A DNA stretch of 64,000 bases from NCBI RefSeq assembly GCF_007746795.1, contig NZ_CP036343.1, forward strand, positions 1,306,531 through 1,370,530, written 5' to 3'. The notes beneath the pieces were generated by a model. That model searched no databases, had not been told where the DNA came from, and was given only the letters and a program-made list of their open reading frames with translations. A program made the translations under genes and the position numbers. Source of the DNA: Gimesia algae (lineage in GTDB: Bacteria; Planctomycetota; Planctomycetia; Planctomycetales; Planctomycetaceae). Below, one piece after another: positions 37,611 through 50,108 of the stretch (position 1 is its first letter; each line of letters starts with the position of its first letter).

Positions 37611-38615
37611 ATGACCGTTCAATCGGAACAAAAACTGCTTGTAACTGGGGGGACAGGTCTGGTTGGCAGCCATGTCATTCAACGGGCACGACAGGCAGGA
37701 ATACCAACGGTCGCACTGGTTCGCTCGCTCGATCAGGCAAAGTACCTGAAAGAATTCGACGCCGAGCTGATTGAAGGTGATTTAACCGATAAAAAAACTC
37801 TGCGTGATGTCCTCAACGGCATTACGATCGTTGTACATACCGCAGCCAAAGTTGGTGACTGGGGGAGTGTTGACGAGTATCGAAAAACCAACGTCACCGG
37901 CTTACAGAATCTGCTGACAGCGCTGGAAACGCAATGCCTGATCAAGCATTTGATTCATATCAGTTCGCTGGGAGTCTACGAAGCCCGCGATCATTATGGG
38001 ACTGACGAAACAGAGGCCCCCCACGCCGCCGGCATTGATGGATATACACTCAGCAAAATTGAATCAGAACAACTGCTGCGGCAGCATTCGATTCCCTATA
38101 CCATTTTACGCCCCGGTTTCATTTATGGCCCCCGCGACAGGACTGTCCTGCCACGAATTCTGGAACGATTGAAGTCGGGTCGATTCGCCTACCTGGGCAG
38201 CCCGGATAAGCTGATGAACAATACCTATGTCGAACATCTGGTCGATGCCATATTCCTGGCTCTGTTCAACGAAGACGCTTTGAGTCAGACATATAATATC
38301 ACAGATGTCTCATTGGTCAGTAAACGCGAATTTATCTCTACAATCGCGGAACTGGCCGAGTACCAGACTCCCCAAAAGGTCGTTCCGCTGCCCGTCGCCA
38401 GAAACCTGGCCCGACTGATGGAAGGTCTCTGGAGATTTCTAGGAAAAAAACAGGCCCCGATCCTGTCACAGGCACGCATCAAATTTCTGGGCCTGAACCT
38501 GGATTTCAGTTCTCAGAAAGCGCAACAGGAGCTGAATTACCAGCCACAAAAAACCTTTCAGCAGTCCATGGGTGCCACAATCGAATGGTTTCGAACCCAT
38601 CATAAATTACCATGA
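37611..38615 (+). CDS. NAD-dependent epimerase/dehydratase (extended SDR)
   Basis: A 334-residue extended short-chain dehydrogenase. The N-terminal NAD(P) motif is TGGTGLVGSHV (12-22). The Ser/Tyr/Lys site appears as HISSLGVYE and GYTLSKIESE, followed by LRPGFIYGPRD. Such enzymes act on nucleotide sugars or 3-beta-hydroxysteroid-like substrates. The substrate cannot be set from sequence; a sterol/hopanoid or sugar role would both fit. It starts 48 bases after tsaE, perhaps the same transcript. Confidence 0.85.
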   Translation: MTVQSEQKLLVTGGTGLVGSHVIQRARQAGIPTVALVRSLDQAKYLKEFDAELIEGDLTDKKTLRDVLNGITIVVHTAAKVGDWGSVDEYRKTNVTGLQNLLTALETQCLIKHLIHISSLGVYEARDHYGTDETEAPHAAGIDGYTLSKIESEQLLRQHSIPYTILRPGFIYGPRDRTVLPRILERLKSGRFAYLGSPDKLMNNTYVEHLVDAIFLALFNEDALSQTYNITDVSLVSKREFISTIAELAEYQTPQKVVPLPVARNLARLMEGLWRFLGKKQAPILSQARIKFLGLNLDFSSQKAQQELNYQPQKTFQQSMGATIEWFRTHHKLP

Positions 38616-38718
38616 TTCATCCTCACTCACGAATTCTGTGTAAAATCCATGCGAATACAGCCGTGCGTGGGAACGCGGCGATTGACCTGCCCCCTGCCTG
38701 AAAGTTAGAATAGTATCC

Positions 38719-39009
38719 ATGGAAAGCACAAAACCGCAGTCATCTGATCAATCAGATCATCAACAGCAGCCTGCTCAGAAAGCGTGGTCGTGGCGGCGGT
38801 ATATTATCACTTCCACAATTCAGGTAACCGTCTTTTTCCTCCTGTATGTACTCTCCATCGGCCCTTTCTTCTGGCAGTGGTACGCTTCATTTAACTCAAT
38901 GAGTTCGCCTTTTTTCGCTGCGTTCTACACACCACTCCTGTTAGCCTGTGACTTGATTCCTCCCCTGTCTGATGGAGTGAACTGGTATATCAACCTCTGG
39001 ATCGGTTGA
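38719..39009 (+). CDS. Small membrane protein of unknown function
   Basis: A 96-residue protein with a polar Gln/Ser-rich N-terminus (residues 1-25) followed by WRRY and two hydrophobic segments, at about 30-48 and 60-78. It reads as a real gene because of the basic residues at the first membrane boundary. I do not recognise it. No strong ribosome site is visible. It converges with the esterase, 40 bases apart. Confidence 0.5.
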   Translation: MESTKPQSSDQSDHQQQPAQKAWSWRRYIITSTIQVTVFFLLYVLSIGPFFWQWYASFNSMSSPFFAAFYTPLLLACDLIPPLSDGVNWYINLWIG

Positions 39010-39049
39010 TTTACCCTACCAGGACCAAAATAGGCTACTCGCGTGATCC

Positions 39050-40270
39050 CTACTTTGATTTTAGATCAAGTGCCAGATCATTCTTGCCTGAAAAAATATT
39101 AAATTTGATCTGGCCAGTCTGCGTTACCCGTTTGAAATCATCCTGGGTCGGGAACGGTTTAAAATCTCCCATGTTGATCACTTCGATCGAGTTAGTTCCC
39201 TGCACAGGACCATACGCTTCGGGAATTGAAAATTTTCCATTTAAAACCCTGCCACAGACGGCAGGCTTATTTTCAGTATGCTCACCTACCGGTTTAAAGG
39301 TAATCGTCCCCCAACGCAGGGGGCTCCCATCAACCGTAATCGTCCCTTCAACCGCGCTCCGTTTAGCATCGGTTAAAAACCCCGATGACTTCATCCAGTT
39401 GAGCAACAGATCCGGCCAGACAGATAACGCGGGATATCCAGGAGCCAGGCTTACTCCGTGCCGTCCATGCCGAAAGATGTGCATCTCAGCGGGTACGCCC
39501 GCTTTATTTAATGCCTGATAAAAGGCAACACTGTTCATCGGAGGTACCACTTTGTCATCACTGGTATGAAACAGAAACGTCGGCGGAGTCTCGGCTGTCA
39601 CCTGCAGTTCATTCGACATCAATTTGAGCAGTTCCGGATCGGGGCTCTCACCTAAGAGATTTCGCGCGGAACCTTTATGCCCAAAATCCTGAGACATGGT
39701 GATCACGGGATAACATAAAATCGCAAAATCAGGGCGGCAACTTATCTGATCGATGGAGTCAGAACTCGCTCTGATTCCTGTATCGAAGTGCGTCGCTGCC
39801 GTCGACGCCAGATGACCGCCGGCAGAAAACCCCATCACACCAATCCGCTGTGGATCGACGCCCCATTTCGCAGCATCTTTTCGCACGAAGCGAATTGCCC
39901 GCTGGACATCCTGCATCGGAATCGGGTGCGGATACTGACGCCCCAGGCGATAACGCAGGACAAAGGCGCTAATACCGTTGCGATTCAAAAACTGTGCGAT
40001 CTGATGTCCTTCTGTATCCACGGCCAGACCGCCATATCCACCACCCGGACAGACCACGACTCCCGCCCCTGTTCGCTTGTCTTCAGGCGCCGAATAGATC
40101 CAGAGCCCCGGTTGGTCGGCGTCTTCCGTCCCTTTCGCACCAGGAGCGCCTTCCGGCCAGAGCAGGGTTGGCTCTTTTTCGGCAGCATCTACAATAGTCG
40201 AAGCACTGAAACAGGCGATCAAAGTCAGGCAGAGACTCAGATTAAAAACAACGCGGCGAGCAAATTTCAT
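39050..40270 (-). CDS. Secreted alpha/beta hydrolase (acetyl-xylan-esterase-like) with extra C-terminal domain
   Basis: About 406 residues. Signal peptide to roughly residue 30 (VDAA). The hydrolase part has LLWPEGAPGAKG, VVVCPGGGYGGLAVDTEG (oxyanion), the nucleophile motif GFSAGGHLAS, an acid in HTSDDKVVPPMNS and His in HGRHGVSLAPG. This is the BD-FAE/AxeA1 type, which removes acetyl or feruloyl groups from plant or algal polysaccharides. The last ~95 residues (VEGTITVDGSPLRWGTITFKP onward) form a transthyretin-like sandwich, as in the small secreted protein at 25050. ATG 40270 is preceded by AGAGGAT; the frame opens at 40327. Confidence 0.88.
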   Translation of the reverse strand: MKFARRVVFNLSLCLTLIACFSASTIVDAAEKEPTLLWPEGAPGAKGTEDADQPGLWIYSAPEDKRTGAGVVVCPGGGYGGLAVDTEGHQIAQFLNRNGISAFVLRYRLGRQYPHPIPMQDVQRAIRFVRKDAAKWGVDPQRIGVMGFSAGGHLASTAATHFDTGIRASSDSIDQISCRPDFAILCYPVITMSQDFGHKGSARNLLGESPDPELLKLMSNELQVTAETPPTFLFHTSDDKVVPPMNSVAFYQALNKAGVPAEMHIFRHGRHGVSLAPGYPALSVWPDLLLNWMKSSGFLTDAKRSAVEGTITVDGSPLRWGTITFKPVGEHTENKPAVCGRVLNGKFSIPEAYGPVQGTNSIEVINMGDFKPFPTQDDFKRVTQTGQIKFNIFSGKNDLALDLKSK

Positions 40271-40520
40271 GATACTGGATCCTCTGATGGACGTCAGAAA
40301 TGCAAACGGAATAGATTTGGTCATCATTCACTATCGTACATATCAAAAACCAAAATCTCAAAGCCATACGGTTGATTGACAAACCGGAGAATCCAAATAC
40401 ACTCTTGGAATAGAATGCTGTAGTAGAATCCTCTCCAGCTTTCTGTAGTTACAAATCTCTCACAGCCAGAGCTATATTTTGCCTGGATGGCATTTATAAA
40501 AGACGGGAGCACGGAATAAT

Positions 40521-44036
<3,516 letters not shown>

Positions 44037-44170
44037 CCCTTTTGCGGCTATTACTGCCCGTAAAGTGCCAGATCTGGCATTTTTAAAGAAATCTTGGTGT
44101 TCCCTGCTGCCGAAAATAAGGTATAGTTACGCTGCAATCGGGTCGTTTTGTTGTTCCAGGAACTCAATTG

Positions 44171-44737
44171 ATGAAAAAAACAGGAATTGTGATATTAGCT
44201 TTGGCTGGACTCGCAGCCGTCTTCCTGTACCCTGCTGCTGATTCGAATCGTACGAAATCGAACAAGGCTCAAGGTCAAACTCAAAATCTGATTCTACATC
44301 AGATCCCAGCCCGCCTGACTCCCAAAATTAATTCTGCAGAACTGGAAAAACAGCCTGAAGCCAACGAAAACTCCGCTGAACTGAATTCGCAAAAGCTCTT
44401 AGCGCGTCTTGTTGGCAAGTGGGAACAGACAAAGAGTACCAGTAAGCAGATCCTGACCATCAAGGAAAATGGTACGGCCACAATGGTGATTGAACCACAG
44501 GGAATCTGGAGGACGGTCCTGGGCAAAAAAGTCACCGTCGATATCGAATGGCATTTAAATGCTGCGACTTTGACATTACGGGCCGTGGGCGGAAGTCCAG
44601 AAAATAAGCTGGATTACATCAAACAACTCTGGGGAAGTGAATTTGTGCGCGAGATTCACTCAATCGAAGACAAAATGTTCACACTTCGAGATATTGAGGG
44701 AGATATCAGTCAGAAGTGGATTCGAACATCTTATTAA
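44171..44737 (+). CDS. Membrane-anchored protein with small lipocalin-like C-terminal domain
   Basis: A 188-residue protein that starts MKKTGIVILALAGLAAVFLYP, a signal or membrane anchor. A polar linker (about 25-75) precedes a beta-rich domain: LVGKWEQT...KQILTIKENGTATMVIEP...VTVDIEWHLNAATLTLRAVGG...HSIEDKMFTLRDIEG. The LVGKWEQT start is like the GxW of lipocalin-like stress or copper-resistance proteins, but the match is weak. The function is unknown. It follows dnaE by 134 bases. Confidence 0.6.
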   Translation: MKKTGIVILALAGLAAVFLYPAADSNRTKSNKAQGQTQNLILHQIPARLTPKINSAELEKQPEANENSAELNSQKLLARLVGKWEQTKSTSKQILTIKENGTATMVIEPQGIWRTVLGKKVTVDIEWHLNAATLTLRAVGGSPENKLDYIKQLWGSEFVREIHSIEDKMFTLRDIEGDISQKWIRTSY

Positions 44738-45014
44738 GTTGATTCAGAAAATCCTCAAAACAGCCCCTCCTCAGGACTGTCAGCATACTTGTACTCTTCT
44801 TCATTTCGCCTATCATAGAGCACAACTGCAGCCCGTAACAAACTGCACCCAATAACACCAGTTTGAAGCCTGTTCTCATCTGACCTCGACGGTTTTAGAA
44901 ACTTCAATACTTTCTGGTGAGCAGGCTGGTACTGGCTCCTGATTCCATAAAATTCACCGGAACACCCGGTCTACTTCGCAAAATTCGCTCCTCCTGCACT
45001 GAAAGATATCTTTG

Positions 45015-46076
45015 ATGAACAATCCGGTCACTTCATCTCCTTCACGCTGGCAGTCACTCGCTGATCAGGTTTTATCTGGTTACCAGATTTCCCGTGAAGA
45101 AGGGTTGGAAATCTTAAGCTCAAGTGATGATGAATTGCTGGACCTGCTGTCTGCCACCTATCGCATCCGACAGAAACATTTTGGCAAACAGGTACAACTC
45201 TACTACCTGAAAAATGCCAAAAGCGGTCTCTGCCCGGAAGATTGTGGCTACTGTTCACAGGCACGTGGATCAAAGGCGGATATTCCTAAATACCGCATGC
45301 TCAACGAAGAAAAATTGCTCGAAGGTGCCAAAGCAGCTGATGAAGCAAAAGCGGGAACCTACTGTATCGTCGCCAGTGGACGTGGCCCGACAGATAAAGA
45401 AGTAGACCACGTGGCGTCGGTCGTGGAAAAAATCAAATCCTCGTTTGATTTGCGCATCTGCTGCTGCCTGGGTCTGCTGAATGAAGATCAGGCGAAACGA
45501 CTGCAACAGGCTGGCGTGAATCGCATCAACCATAATTTGAATACCAGTCGCGAATATTACGAAAAAATCTGCACCACTCATACCTATGAAGATCGCCTGC
45601 AGACGTTGAAAGTGGCCCGGGAAGCCGGCATGGAACTCTGCAGTGGCCTGATTGTGGGTATGGGCGAAGTTGCTGAAGATATCGTGGACGCTACTTTTGA
45701 ACTCCGCGAGCTGGAAACCAAATCCATCCCCGTTAACTTCCTGAATTCCATTGATGGAACCTCGCTGGAAGCGGTCGATGAACTCGACCCCCGATATTGC
45801 CTGAAAGCACTCTGCCTGTTCCGGATGGCGCATCCTGCGACAGAAATTCGGATTGCCGGTGGCCGCGAGGTCAATCTACGATCGATGCAGGCCATGGGGC
45901 TCTATGCTGCCAACTCCATGTTCGTCAGTGATTATCTGACAACCAAAGGCCAGGCTGCTGAAGCAGACTATGAAATGATCGCCGACCTGGGATTTGAGGT
46001 GATCATTTCAGGGCATGAGATGGATGCCACCACGGGTGAACCCTCTGAACTGGCAACCCAGGCCGAATCCTGCTGA
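45015..46076 (+). CDS. bioB: Biotin synthase
   Basis: About 353 residues. A radical SAM enzyme inserting sulfur into dethiobiotin. The [4Fe-4S] motif is C73-x3-C77-x2-C80 (GLCPEDCGYCSQ), with auxiliary cluster residues in CCCLG, HNLNTSREYY and an Arg in IRIAGGREVNLR. Length matches the family. Other bio genes are not in the window. The ATG at 45015 follows a TTG at 45012; the ATG is preferred. Confidence 0.96.
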   Translation: MNNPVTSSPSRWQSLADQVLSGYQISREEGLEILSSSDDELLDLLSATYRIRQKHFGKQVQLYYLKNAKSGLCPEDCGYCSQARGSKADIPKYRMLNEEKLLEGAKAADEAKAGTYCIVASGRGPTDKEVDHVASVVEKIKSSFDLRICCCLGLLNEDQAKRLQQAGVNRINHNLNTSREYYEKICTTHTYEDRLQTLKVAREAGMELCSGLIVGMGEVAEDIVDATFELRELETKSIPVNFLNSIDGTSLEAVDELDPRYCLKALCLFRMAHPATEIRIAGGREVNLRSMQAMGLYAANSMFVSDYLTTKGQAAEADYEMIADLGFEVIISGHEMDATTGEPSELATQAESC

Positions 46077-46256
46077 GAGAAGCAGATCTCCCGACAGCGT
46101 TTGAGTCCGGATTCTCAAACCCCTTACCTTGATTGAGGTTGTACAAAAAGCGTTCTCCGCTTATGATTTCAACCTCGAAATTGAAAACGCGGTACGCGCG
46201 CTTCCTCAATTTCTCGGGAATGGAATCCATAACAACAATGTCAGGGAGTACCTGAA

Positions 46257-48413
46257 ATGAATTCAGGCAGACTGAGAGCCAGTGATTTGTCCGGCAACCC
46301 CGAGCCCGATCACGGAACAGCCCCCACCTTCAAGATTTTCCCCAGCACGGAAACCGCGCCCTTCGATCATCCAGAGCAGTTGCTCAAAGGGATTACCCGT
46401 TCACGCGATTACCTGCTGTCGCTGCAGCATGAAGAGGGCTACTGGGTAGGAGAACTCGAAGGGGATTCGATCCTGGAGTCTGAATACATTCTGCTGCTCA
46501 CTTTTCTGGGAAAACAGAATTCAGAGGAAGCAGTTCAGGCTGCTAATTACCTGATGGATACTCAGATGCCCTCAGGGGGCTGGAACATGTATCCAAAAGG
46601 CCCGATCGAAATCAGCGCCTCAGTCAAAGCATACTTCGCACTCAAGTTGACAGGCCACTCGCCGACAGAGGAGTACATGCAACGCGCCCGGATCGCGATT
46701 CTGGCTGCAGGAGGAGTCGAAGCCGTCAACAGTTTCACTCGCTTCTATCTGGCCTTACTCGGGGTCATTCCCTATTCCAAGTGCCCGGCTGTTCCGCCGG
46801 AACTGATGCTGATTCCGCGCTGGATGCCTTTCAATATTTTTGAAATGTCAGCCTGGTCCCGTACGATTCTGGTTCCCTTAAGCATCCTCTGGGCCTATCG
46901 GCCTTCAATCACCCTGCCGGCAGAGCAGGGGATCACCGAACTCTTTACAGGACGACCGGAAGACTATCCCAGGACAATCCCCAAGTCAGAGGCATTAGAT
47001 TCACTCACGAAGAAAACCTGGTTTAACTGGCATGGTTTTTTCCAGGTTGTCGATCAGGGAATTAAACTCGTTGAAAATCTGGGGCTAAAACCATTTCGCA
47101 AGCAGGCTGTCACCAGAGCACACCAGTGGATGACCGAACGATTTGAAAAAAGTGATGGCCTGGGAGCTATTTTCCCACCCATTATCTGGACTGTCATTGC
47201 ATTAAAGTGCCTGGGACAGGATGAAAGCAGCCCGGGAATTCAGCGTGCGTTACGCGAGCTGAAAAAATTACAGATCAAGGAAGGCGATCGCGTTCGCTTA
47301 CAACCTTGTAAATCGCCTGTTTGGGATACTGCCCTCAGTACGATTGCTCTGCGGGAAGCAGGGGTCTCCAATCGTCACCCCGCCATCCGAAAATGTGTGA
47401 AATGGCTCCTCTCTCAGGAAGCCCGACAACCGGGAGACTGGGTAAACTCCAGTAAATCACAAACGCCGGGTGGCTGGTACTTTGAATTCAATAATGAGTT
47501 TTATCCCGATGTAGACGACACTGCGATGGTGATCATGGCACTCAGGAGGTGTATGCCTAAAACTCTCAAACATGACCGGTGGCTGACTGATTTCCTCGTC
47601 ACGCCAGAATGGAACCCCTACGACGAAGAACTCGACACAGAAGCGATTGTCATAGGTCGCAGTGAGTCTCGAGAACAGGCCTATGCGGACCTCGACCTGC
47701 TGGAACCCATGATTGGCGCGATTCAGCGCGGAATGCAATGGATGCTGGGCATGCAGAATAAGGATGGCGGCTGGGGCGCCTTTGATCGAGATAATGATCG
47801 GGAACTGTTTACACAGGTCCCCTTTGCCGATCATAACGCAATGGTGGATCCCAGTACCGCCGATTTGACCGCACGCGTTCTGGAAGCATTTGCCGACGTC
47901 CAGCTACCACTCACTCATCCGGCCTGCCAAAAAGCTCTGGAATATGTCTGGAGTCAGCAAGAAGATGATCACTGCTGGTACGGCCGCTGGGGCGTGAACT
48001 ATCTGTATGGAACCTGGCAGTCAATTGTGGGACTGACAAATATCGGCATCCCCGCTGATGATCCGCGAATAGTCCGAGCCGTCGGCTGGTTGAAATCTCA
48101 TCAACAACCATCCGGAGGCTGGGGGGAAACTGCTGACAGTTACGCCGACCCCACTCTGCGTGGACAGGGTGCTGAAACACCCTCACAAACCGCCTGGGCT
48201 CTGATGGGACTGATGGCGGCCGATGAAATCGACTCTGCCGCCGTACGCCGGGGAATTCATTATCTGCTGGAAACACAAAAAACAGACGGAAACTGGGACG
48301 AAGAACCCTTCACCGGAACCGGTTTCCCCAAGGTCTTCTATCTCAAATATCATCTCTACCGGACCTACTTTCCACTCATGGCCCTGGCCCGTTTTGAGCG
48401 TCTACGACGCTGA
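46257..48413 (+). CDS. shc: Squalene-hopene cyclase
   Basis: A 718-residue class II triterpene cyclase that turns squalene into hopene at the membrane. The catalytic D-x-D-D motif is DVDDTAM (about 418-421). QW repeats include GYWVGELEG, QMPSGGWNMYP, KDGGWGAFDRDND, QQPSGGWGETADSY and KTDGNWDEEPFTG, and GRWGVNYLYGTW lies in the active-site wall. Hopanoids are known in planctomycetes. GGGAG lies 9 bases before the ATG. bioB is upstream on the same strand, 180 bases away, without a clear functional link. No hpn genes adjoin. Confidence 0.96.
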   Translation: MNSGRLRASDLSGNPEPDHGTAPTFKIFPSTETAPFDHPEQLLKGITRSRDYLLSLQHEEGYWVGELEGDSILESEYILLLTFLGKQNSEEAVQAANYLMDTQMPSGGWNMYPKGPIEISASVKAYFALKLTGHSPTEEYMQRARIAILAAGGVEAVNSFTRFYLALLGVIPYSKCPAVPPELMLIPRWMPFNIFEMSAWSRTILVPLSILWAYRPSITLPAEQGITELFTGRPEDYPRTIPKSEALDSLTKKTWFNWHGFFQVVDQGIKLVENLGLKPFRKQAVTRAHQWMTERFEKSDGLGAIFPPIIWTVIALKCLGQDESSPGIQRALRELKKLQIKEGDRVRLQPCKSPVWDTALSTIALREAGVSNRHPAIRKCVKWLLSQEARQPGDWVNSSKSQTPGGWYFEFNNEFYPDVDDTAMVIMALRRCMPKTLKHDRWLTDFLVTPEWNPYDEELDTEAIVIGRSESREQAYADLDLLEPMIGAIQRGMQWMLGMQNKDGGWGAFDRDNDRELFTQVPFADHNAMVDPSTADLTARVLEAFADVQLPLTHPACQKALEYVWSQQEDDHCWYGRWGVNYLYGTWQSIVGLTNIGIPADDPRIVRAVGWLKSHQQPSGGWGETADSYADPTLRGQGAETPSQTAWALMGLMAADEIDSAAVRRGIHYLLETQKTDGNWDEEPFTGTGFPKVFYLKYHLYRTYFPLMALARFERLRR

Positions 48414-48744
48414 TAAGACACCGTGCCAAAATTTGCAGATCATGTACTTTTTCCCATGCACAGAATGTCACGTTCGTCTTAATAGTTATTTTATTGACAG
48501 CTTTTTTTAAAATAAACCCCTATAAAAACTGAGGTTAGAGCCAGGACACTACACACAATCACACCGTTCAAAATAAATTTTGTTTTTTTTTGAACAATAT
48601 TCAATGATTGCTTGTTTCCTCTTCCTGACAGGTATATGTTTCTAATGCATTTAACGCGCTCGAAGCTACCTACCTTACATAAAGTAGAAACGAACCGTTT
48701 CTCGCAGGCACCCTCTAACCCACCCGTTTTTCACTGGAGTTAAG
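48414..48744 (+). other. AT-rich region upstream of second DUF1559 gene
   Basis: A gap of about 330 bases. A TTGACA at 48494 and TATAAA at 48521 are too far apart (21 bases) for a normal promoter. T-runs occur but no stem. The pilin-like gene has GGAGTT at 7 bases before the ATG. Confidence 0.4.
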
Positions 48745-49734
48745 ATGAAGAGATGTTCCGGAACCCCCAAACGCGGGTTCACACTGATCGAACTACTTGT
48801 GGTAATTGCAATCATTGCGATCTTGATTGCGTTACTCCTTCCCGCTGTTCAACAGGCACGTGAAGCCGCTCGGCGATCCACCTGCAAAAATAGCCTCAAG
48901 CAAATTGGCATCGCCATTCACAACTACGCTGATACTCACAGAGTATTCCCACTTGGTAATGTAAACACAGCCAGTTCTACTACTGATTACAACTGGGCCT
49001 GGTCAACATTCCTGCTGCCGTTCGTTGACCAAGCACCGCTCTACAATACCATCAACCCTAATGGTGGATTGCTGATGCCAGTGGCAACCTTTACCTACGG
49101 TACAACTCCCAACGCTCTCCAGACTGCGATTCCCGTGTATCGATGCCCTTCCTCGATCGTGCCTGTGGTCAACAACCTGCGTACTGACGGCTCAAACAAC
49201 GGCTATGGTGCTCTGAGCTACCCTGCTGTTTCAGGCCATATTGCTTCTCTGACAGGCACGCCTGTTTACACCTATCAGTACAAGGGAAGTTTCTACCCCA
49301 GAAGCAGTGTTCGTTTCCGTGATTTCACAGACGGCACATCTAACACGATCCTGGTCGGTGAACGTGCCTTCCAGCAGACTGGCAGCACAATTACACAGCC
49401 ATCTGCTGCCATCTGGGCTGGTGGACGTACCAATGGAACAGGTAGTACTACTGGCACCATCACCAGCACTGTCGGTGGTCTGGAGCAGGATACAACAGGT
49501 GTTGTTTCTCAAGCGACCAACATCAATCAGAAAACATCCGGATCTGCTCCTCATCGTGGTTTCAGTAGCCAGCACGTAGGTGGATGCCACTTCCTGCTGG
49601 GTGATGGTACCGTCCGATTCATCAGCGAGAACATCAATTCATCTGACTACAATTCCACAGCAGGTGCTGCTGCCATGGGTACCTATCAGAAACTTGCCAT
49701 CATCAATGATGGTCAGGTTCTGGGTGAATTCTAA
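48745..49734 (+). CDS. DUF1559 protein with type IV pilin-like N-terminus, second copy
   Basis: Another 329-residue DUF1559 protein. The leader [11 protein letters not shown] ends at the prepilin motif [14 protein letters not shown]. The following [23 protein letters not shown] is nearly identical to the copy at 23854, while the bodies diverge. The end has [21 protein letters not shown]. It is a single transcription unit, ending with its own terminator at 49795. Role as for the other copy: likely surface pseudopilin, unproven. Confidence 0.93.
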   Translation: MKRCSGTPKRGFTLIELLVVIAIIAILIALLLPAVQQAREAARRSTCKNSLKQIGIAIHNYADTHRVFPLGNVNTASSTTDYNWAWSTFLLPFVDQAPLYNTINPNGGLLMPVATFTYGTTPNALQTAIPVYRCPSSIVPVVNNLRTDGSNNGYGALSYPAVSGHIASLTGTPVYTYQYKGSFYPRSSVRFRDFTDGTSNTILVGERAFQQTGSTITQPSAAIWAGGRTNGTGSTTGTITSTVGGLEQDTTGVVSQATNINQKTSGSAPHRGFSSQHVGGCHFLLGDGTVRFISENINSSDYNSTAGAAAMGTYQKLAIINDGQVLGEF

Positions 49735-49794
49735 AGCCAGTTTGCTTTGCTAAAACAGTTTCTGTAACCAAATGACACAGAACTGAACTCTGCT

Positions 49795-49846
49795 AAACAG
49801 GCAGCCACTTTACTTCGAAACAGTAGAGTGGACTGCCTGTTTTTTT
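49795..49846 (+). terminator. Intrinsic terminator after the second DUF1559 gene
   Basis: A stem of AAACAGGCAG (49795-49804) with CTGCCTGTTT (49833-49842), extended inward by CCACT/AGTGG, runs into a T-run ending near 49846. It stands 61 bases after the stop. Confidence 0.9.
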
Positions 49847-49910
49847 ATGCGCTAAAAACTCTGACGCTCTGGGGAAATTTGTCAAATATCCCTCCCCGGT
49901 AAAATTCTTA

Positions 49911-49939
49911 TTGCACAATTTGCAATTTTCAGATATGGT
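49911..49939 (+). promoter_or_regulatory. Candidate sigma70-like promoter for the TPR/peptidase gene
   Basis: TTGCAC (49911-49916), a 17-base spacer and TATGGT (49934-49939). It lies about 170 bases upstream of the likely start at 50109 and just after the previous terminator. Motif evidence only. Confidence 0.35.
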
Positions 49940-50108
49940 TCTCCGTTGGCTCTCCAACTTATGATCTACTTCCAGCGCTGCTCGAGTCAGAAGTAACTTT
50001 CTTCGGTGTTTCGGATATGAAGCCGTTTTGGATCCGACTCCGAAGTATGGTATCTCAATGATCGCGAAATTTATTTCGTGCATTGGACTTTCCCAGGGAA
50101 GGGCGCAT

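Larger units (their letters stand above)
49735..50108 (+). other. Intergenic region with terminator and promoter
   Basis: A gap of 374 bases holding the DUF1559 terminator and then a candidate promoter for the TPR gene, both listed separately. The rest shows nothing else. Confidence 0.5.

Noticed and set aside
48494-48526. Promoter TTGACA/TATAAA before the second DUF1559 gene
   Set aside because: Spacing of 21 bases is too long for a standard sigma70 promoter.
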